A stretch of DNA of 6,649 bases. It comes from Calditrichota bacterium. Lineage in GTDB: Bacteria; Zixibacteria; MSB-5A5; GN15; FEB-12. Both the position numbers and the translations under genes were made by a program. The notes under the pieces are model-generated. The model saw nothing but the letters and a program-made list of their open reading frames with translations, was not told the DNA's origin and made no database searches. This document shows positions 4,412 through 6,649 of the stretch, piece by piece; position 1 is the first letter of the stretch; every line of letters starts with the position of its first letter. The stretch lies in contig DAOWIC010000105.1 in the NCBI GenBank assembly GCA_030641085.1, positions 1-6,649 of the forward strand. Direction: 5' to 3'.

Positions 4412-4417
4412 AGGAAA
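4412..4417 (+). promoter_or_regulatory. Shine-Dalgarno site selecting the rsfS TTG start
   Basis: AGGAAA lies five bases before TTG 4423. The next in-frame ATG or GTG would cut into the conserved N-terminal helix of RsfS, so the TTG is the likely start. Confidence 0.65.
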
Positions 4418-4422
4418 CAGAT

Positions 4423-4779
4423 TTGAAGAAATTATCCCCCCTCGCTCTTGCCCGCAGTGTCGGCCGCCTGGCGCTCTCCAAAAAAGGTTTTGATGTAAAG
4501 ATCCTTAATCTTAAGACTCTCTCATCGGTGTGCGACTATTTCGTCATTGTTTCGGGGGGGGCGGACGTGCATGTTAAGGCGATTGCCAACGCGATATATG
4601 ACGGGCTGCTGGATGCGGGACACAAGCCGTTCCACCGGGAGGGACTTACCGAGGGAAACTGGGTGCTGCTGGATTATATTGACGTGGTTGTTCACGTCTT
4701 CGCCGAACCGACGCGCCAGTTTTACGCGCTTGAAAAACTATGGGGCGACGCTCCGGTTGAGAGCCTCGCCGACGAATAA
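4423..4779 (+). CDS. rsfS: Ribosomal silencing factor RsfS (Iojap/YbeB family)
   Basis: Cytosolic factor that binds ribosomal protein uL14 on the large subunit and blocks joining with the small subunit, lowering translation in stationary phase or starvation. The 118 residues fit the family (E. coli 105). Family segments are present: CDYFVIVSGGADVHVKAIA (37-55), WVLLDYIDVVVHVF (80-93) and RQFYALEKLWGDA (98-110). The usual G in the WVLLDYGD segment is Ile86 here, a mild change. Initiation is at TTG, preceded by AGGAAA. It follows the LytR_C gene by 12 bases and precedes rho by 47, so it most likely shares an mRNA with the LytR_C gene. Confidence 0.95.
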   Translation: MKKLSPLALARSVGRLALSKKGFDVKILNLKTLSSVCDYFVIVSGGADVHVKAIANAIYDGLLDAGHKPFHREGLTEGNWVLLDYIDVVVHVFAEPTRQFYALEKLWGDAPVESLADE

Positions 4780-4826
4780 ATGTTGACGCGAATAATTATC
4801 TAATAGAACAGACAAGGGATACTGGT

Positions 4827-6074
4827 ATGGAGTTAGCCGATCTCAAATCGAAAACTATCGCCGACCTTCTGAAAATGGCGGAAGAGCGCGATATCCCCGG
4901 CGTTTCCGGACTGCGCAAGTCCGAGTTGATCTACAAGCTCATGGAGTCCGCCTCGTCAAAGGATGGTACAATTCTGGCCGAGGGTGTGCTGGAACAACTG
5001 GAGGAAGGTTACGGCTTTCTTCGATCGCCTGATTACAATTATTTACCGGGACAGGATGATATTTATGTCTCGCCCTCGCAGATCAAACGTTTCGACCTGC
5101 GCACCGGCGATATCATCTCCGGCCAGGTGCGCCCGCCCAAGGACAACGAGCGCTATTTCGCGCTGTTGAAGATCGAGGCGGTTACCTACTCGGACCCGGA
5201 AGAAGCCAAACACAAAACGCTTTTCGACAACCTGACCCCGCTCTATCCGGAGGAAGCGTTTATACTGGAGACGGACCCGGAGGAACTGACAACGCGCATT
5301 ATCGACTTGATGTGCCCGATCGGTAAAGGCCAGCGTGCACTGATCACCTCGCCGCCCAAAGCGGGCAAGACGATGATCCTGCAAAAGATCGCCCAGGCAA
5401 TTACCACCAATCATCCCGATGTCAAGCTGATCGTGCTGCTGATTGACGAGCGCCCCGAAGAAGTCACCGACATGCGGCGCTCGGTCAGGGGCGAAGTGGT
5501 GTCGTCTACCTTCGACGAACCGGCCGAACGCCACGTACAGGTGGCCAACATGGTGCTGGAAAAATCAAAGCGCCTGACTGAGCACGGTCATGATGTGGTC
5601 ATCCTGCTCGACTCGGTCACCCGCCTGGCGCGCGCCCATAACTCGGTCGTGCCGCACTCGGGCAAGATCCTCTCCGGTGGTGTCGACTCCAACGCCCTTC
5701 ACAAGCCGAAGCGATTCTTTGGCGCGGCACGTAATATCGAAGAGGGTGGCTCGCTGTCGATTATCGCCACCGCCCTGATTGAGACCGGCTCGCGCATGGA
5801 CGAGGTCATCTTCGAGGAGTTTAAAGGCACCGGCAACATGGAACTGGTGCTTGACCGGCGTCTGTCCGACCGACGTATCTTCCCGGCCATGGACATCAAC
5901 CGTTCGTCGACTCGTAAGGAAGAGCTTCTGATGGACCCGGAGACGCTTTCCAAAATTTGGATCCTGCGCAAGTTCCTCGCCGAGATGAATCCGATTGAGG
6001 CAATGGAGTTCCTTCTGGACCGGATGAAAAAGACCAAAAACAACAAACGGTTCATGGCATCGATGAAAGATTGA
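4827..6074 (+). CDS. rho: Transcription termination factor Rho
   Basis: Hexameric RNA-dependent ATPase and helicase that ends transcription at untranslated, C-rich RNA. The 415 residues match the compact E. coli form (419) without the inserts seen in some phyla. The Rho_N helical domain covers about 1-43. The cold-shock-like RNA-binding domain runs from about 48 to 120 and includes GYGFLRS (61-67) and DDIYVSPSQI (77-86). In the ATPase domain, Walker A is SPPKAGKT (175-182, Lys181), the catalytic segment LLIDERPEEVTDM is 204-216, and Walker B is VVILLDS (257-263, Asp262). The secondary RNA-binding loop region SGGVDSNALHKPKRFFGAARN (283-303) follows. The R-loop lysine of E. coli (TGSKMDE) is Arg323, a conservative change. 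NRSSTRKEELL near the C-terminus carries the arginine finger. AAGGGA (4814-4819) is a well-spaced ribosome site. A strong intrinsic terminator follows 30 bases after the stop. Confidence 0.98.
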   Translation: MELADLKSKTIADLLKMAEERDIPGVSGLRKSELIYKLMESASSKDGTILAEGVLEQLEEGYGFLRSPDYNYLPGQDDIYVSPSQIKRFDLRTGDIISGQVRPPKDNERYFALLKIEAVTYSDPEEAKHKTLFDNLTPLYPEEAFILETDPEELTTRIIDLMCPIGKGQRALITSPPKAGKTMILQKIAQAITTNHPDVKLIVLLIDERPEEVTDMRRSVRGEVVSSTFDEPAERHVQVANMVLEKSKRLTEHGHDVVILLDSVTRLARAHNSVVPHSGKILSGGVDSNALHKPKRFFGAARNIEEGGSLSIIATALIETGSRMDEVIFEEFKGTGNMELVLDRRLSDRRIFPAMDINRSSTRKEELLMDPETLSKIWILRKFLAEMNPIEAMEFLLDRMKKTKNNKRFMASMKD

Positions 6075-6104
6075 CAGGTATCACTTGTATTGAACGAACG
6101 CAAG

Positions 6105-6132
6105 AAAGCGCGGCTTCGGTCGCGCTTTTTTT
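6105..6132 (+). terminator. Intrinsic terminator after rho
   Basis: A 10-bp stem, AAAGCGCGGC with GTCGCGCTTT (one G-T pair), closes on a TTCG loop. A run of seven T, beginning within the stem, ends at 6132. It is the clearest intrinsic terminator in the window and marks the end of the LytR_C-rsfS-rho group. Confidence 0.93.
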
Positions 6133-6288
6133 GTGCCACAGTAGTGCGGCCAATTGTGTTGACAGAATGTTGCTAAGGGTCCATATCTTGCTCGGCGCTA
6201 ATTACTTGACTATCAAAAGAGCTATCACGATTCCTGGCATAGTGAGGTCGCGAGCAAAGGGGATGCTAATTCCACTCTCTCATTACCA
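6133..6288. other. Gene-free AT-richer spacer
   Basis: I see no coding sequence, RNA gene or strong repeat here. TTGACA at 6159-6164 and TTGACT at 6206-6211 have no good -10 partner. The base composition becomes visibly richer in A and T than in the genes to the left. Confidence 0.5.
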
Positions 6289-6317
6289 TTGACAAAAAAT
6301 GGGCTGTCTGATATAAT
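6289..6317 (+). promoter_or_regulatory. Perfect sigma-70 consensus promoter
   Basis: TTGACA (6289-6294), 17 bases, TATAAT (6312-6317): both hexamers and the spacing match consensus exactly. Transcription should start near 6324, giving a 77-base leader. The leader can form a stem between 6327-6334 and 6358-6365 (GCTAAG/CTTAGC core). GGAGG (6388-6392) is a strong ribosome site eight bases before the ATG. Confidence 0.85.
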
Positions 6318-6400
6318 AGAGTGGCAAGGCTAAGATCACCACGTTCGACTTTATTACCTTAGCTTACCAGTGCCGAAATTTACAGAGGGAGGAGCACGCG

Positions 6401-6649
6401 ATGTTTATAGTTCGCTTGATTGCAATCAGTTTGATTCTGCTTTTTCTCACCGTCACTACAATCGGCTGTGGAGAAGATAAAAGCGTGAATCCAGGAATCG
6501 AATCGGATTTCTGGCGTCAGACAAATGGACCTGATGGTGGAGATATTTCATCTATAGCGATCAGTTCGAGTGGACATGTCTTTGCGGGGACATATAGAGG
6601 CGGTGTTTTCCGGTCAGAGGACAACGGTAACAGCTGGACCGGGGTGAAC
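6401..6649 (+). CDS. Predicted lipoprotein with Asp-box (BNR-type) repeat, 3' end cut off
   Basis: The first 83 codons of an open frame that continues past the window. Residues 3-22 form a hydrophobic signal sequence ending Thr-Ile-Gly before Cys23. This resembles a lipobox, although Thr at -3 is less usual than Leu, so lipid attachment at Cys23 is probable but not certain. A short polar linker follows, then GGDISSIAISSSGHVFAGT (about 48-66) and SEDNGNSW (72-79). The last fits the Asp-box pattern SxDxGxxW found in the blades of BNR, sialidase-like and YCF48-like beta propellers. A surface or periplasmic propeller protein is expected. Asp boxes are structural and do not by themselves show enzyme activity. 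It has a consensus promoter and strong ribosome site, and its codons are richer in A and T than those of panC or rho. Confidence 0.8.
   Translation, partial: MFIVRLIAISLILLFLTVTTIGCGEDKSVNPGIESDFWRQTNGPDGGDISSIAISSSGHVFAGTYRGGVFRSEDNGNSWTGVN

Noticed and set aside
3804..4791. Shared 10-base word GTTGACGCGA near two gene ends (3804-3813 and 4782-4791)
   Set aside because: It has no partner -10 box at correct spacing and lies partly inside a coding region at the first site. Two copies are compatible with chance.
5043..5534. 163-codon minus-strand frame opposite rho
   Set aside because: A mirror of strongly conserved rho codons; rho motifs are intact across the interval and no independent signals are present.
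6159..6211. TTGACA and TTGACT as extra promoters after rho
   Set aside because: Neither has a recognisable -10 hexamer 16-18 bases downstream.
6071..6292. 73-codon + strand frame after rho
   Set aside because: It overlaps the end of rho and passes through the intrinsic terminator. It has no ribosome site and no protein-like pattern.

Overview
This is an ordinary housekeeping stretch of a bacterial chromosome, interrupted by unusual families of intergenic palindromes. Two proteins carry signal peptides (one resembles a beta-strand-rich envelope protein, one a lipoprotein), which suggests a Gram-negative cell. Promoters fit the sigma-70 pattern (TTGAC[AC], 16-18 bases, TATAAT-like) and coding regions are moderately GC-rich. 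The mix of genes and palindromes would suit an uncultured FCB-type lineage such as candidate phylum Zixibacteria, but that is only an impression and needs a homology search.

Layout, left to right. Positions 1-239 hold no convincing gene. They contain a 55-base composite palindrome with GTAG at the 5' end of each strand, two further hairpins, and a promoter that ends directly at panC. panC (240-1085) is followed by a second copy of the composite palindrome and an inverted pair of 39-base nested hairpins (1101-1288). A Nudix hydrolase gene (1400-1876) with its own promoter comes next, then a hairpin-rich 181-base gap, then panD (2058-2411) and a single-domain GlmU-type nucleotidyltransferase (2457-3200). 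A short secreted protein of unknown function (3355-3816) follows. Next is a compact same-strand group: a membrane-anchored LytR_C-domain protein (3928-4410), rsfS (4423-4779) and rho (4827-6074), closed by a strong intrinsic terminator (6105-6132). The window ends inside a predicted lipoprotein with an Asp-box repeat (6401 onward), driven by a textbook consensus promoter.

All supported genes are on the + strand. PanD makes beta-alanine from aspartate and PanC joins it to pantoate, giving pantothenate for coenzyme A. The GlmU-type enzyme would supply a UDP-sugar, probably UDP-GlcNAc, for the cell envelope. RsfS silences ribosomes in starvation and Rho ends transcription.

No CRISPR array, prophage, toxin-antitoxin, defence or secondary-metabolite system is visible. 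The strongest candidates for something undescribed are the intergenic palindromes: their differences fall in loops and linkers, or change both partners of a base pair. Two genes also appear to be transcribed as leaderless mRNAs.
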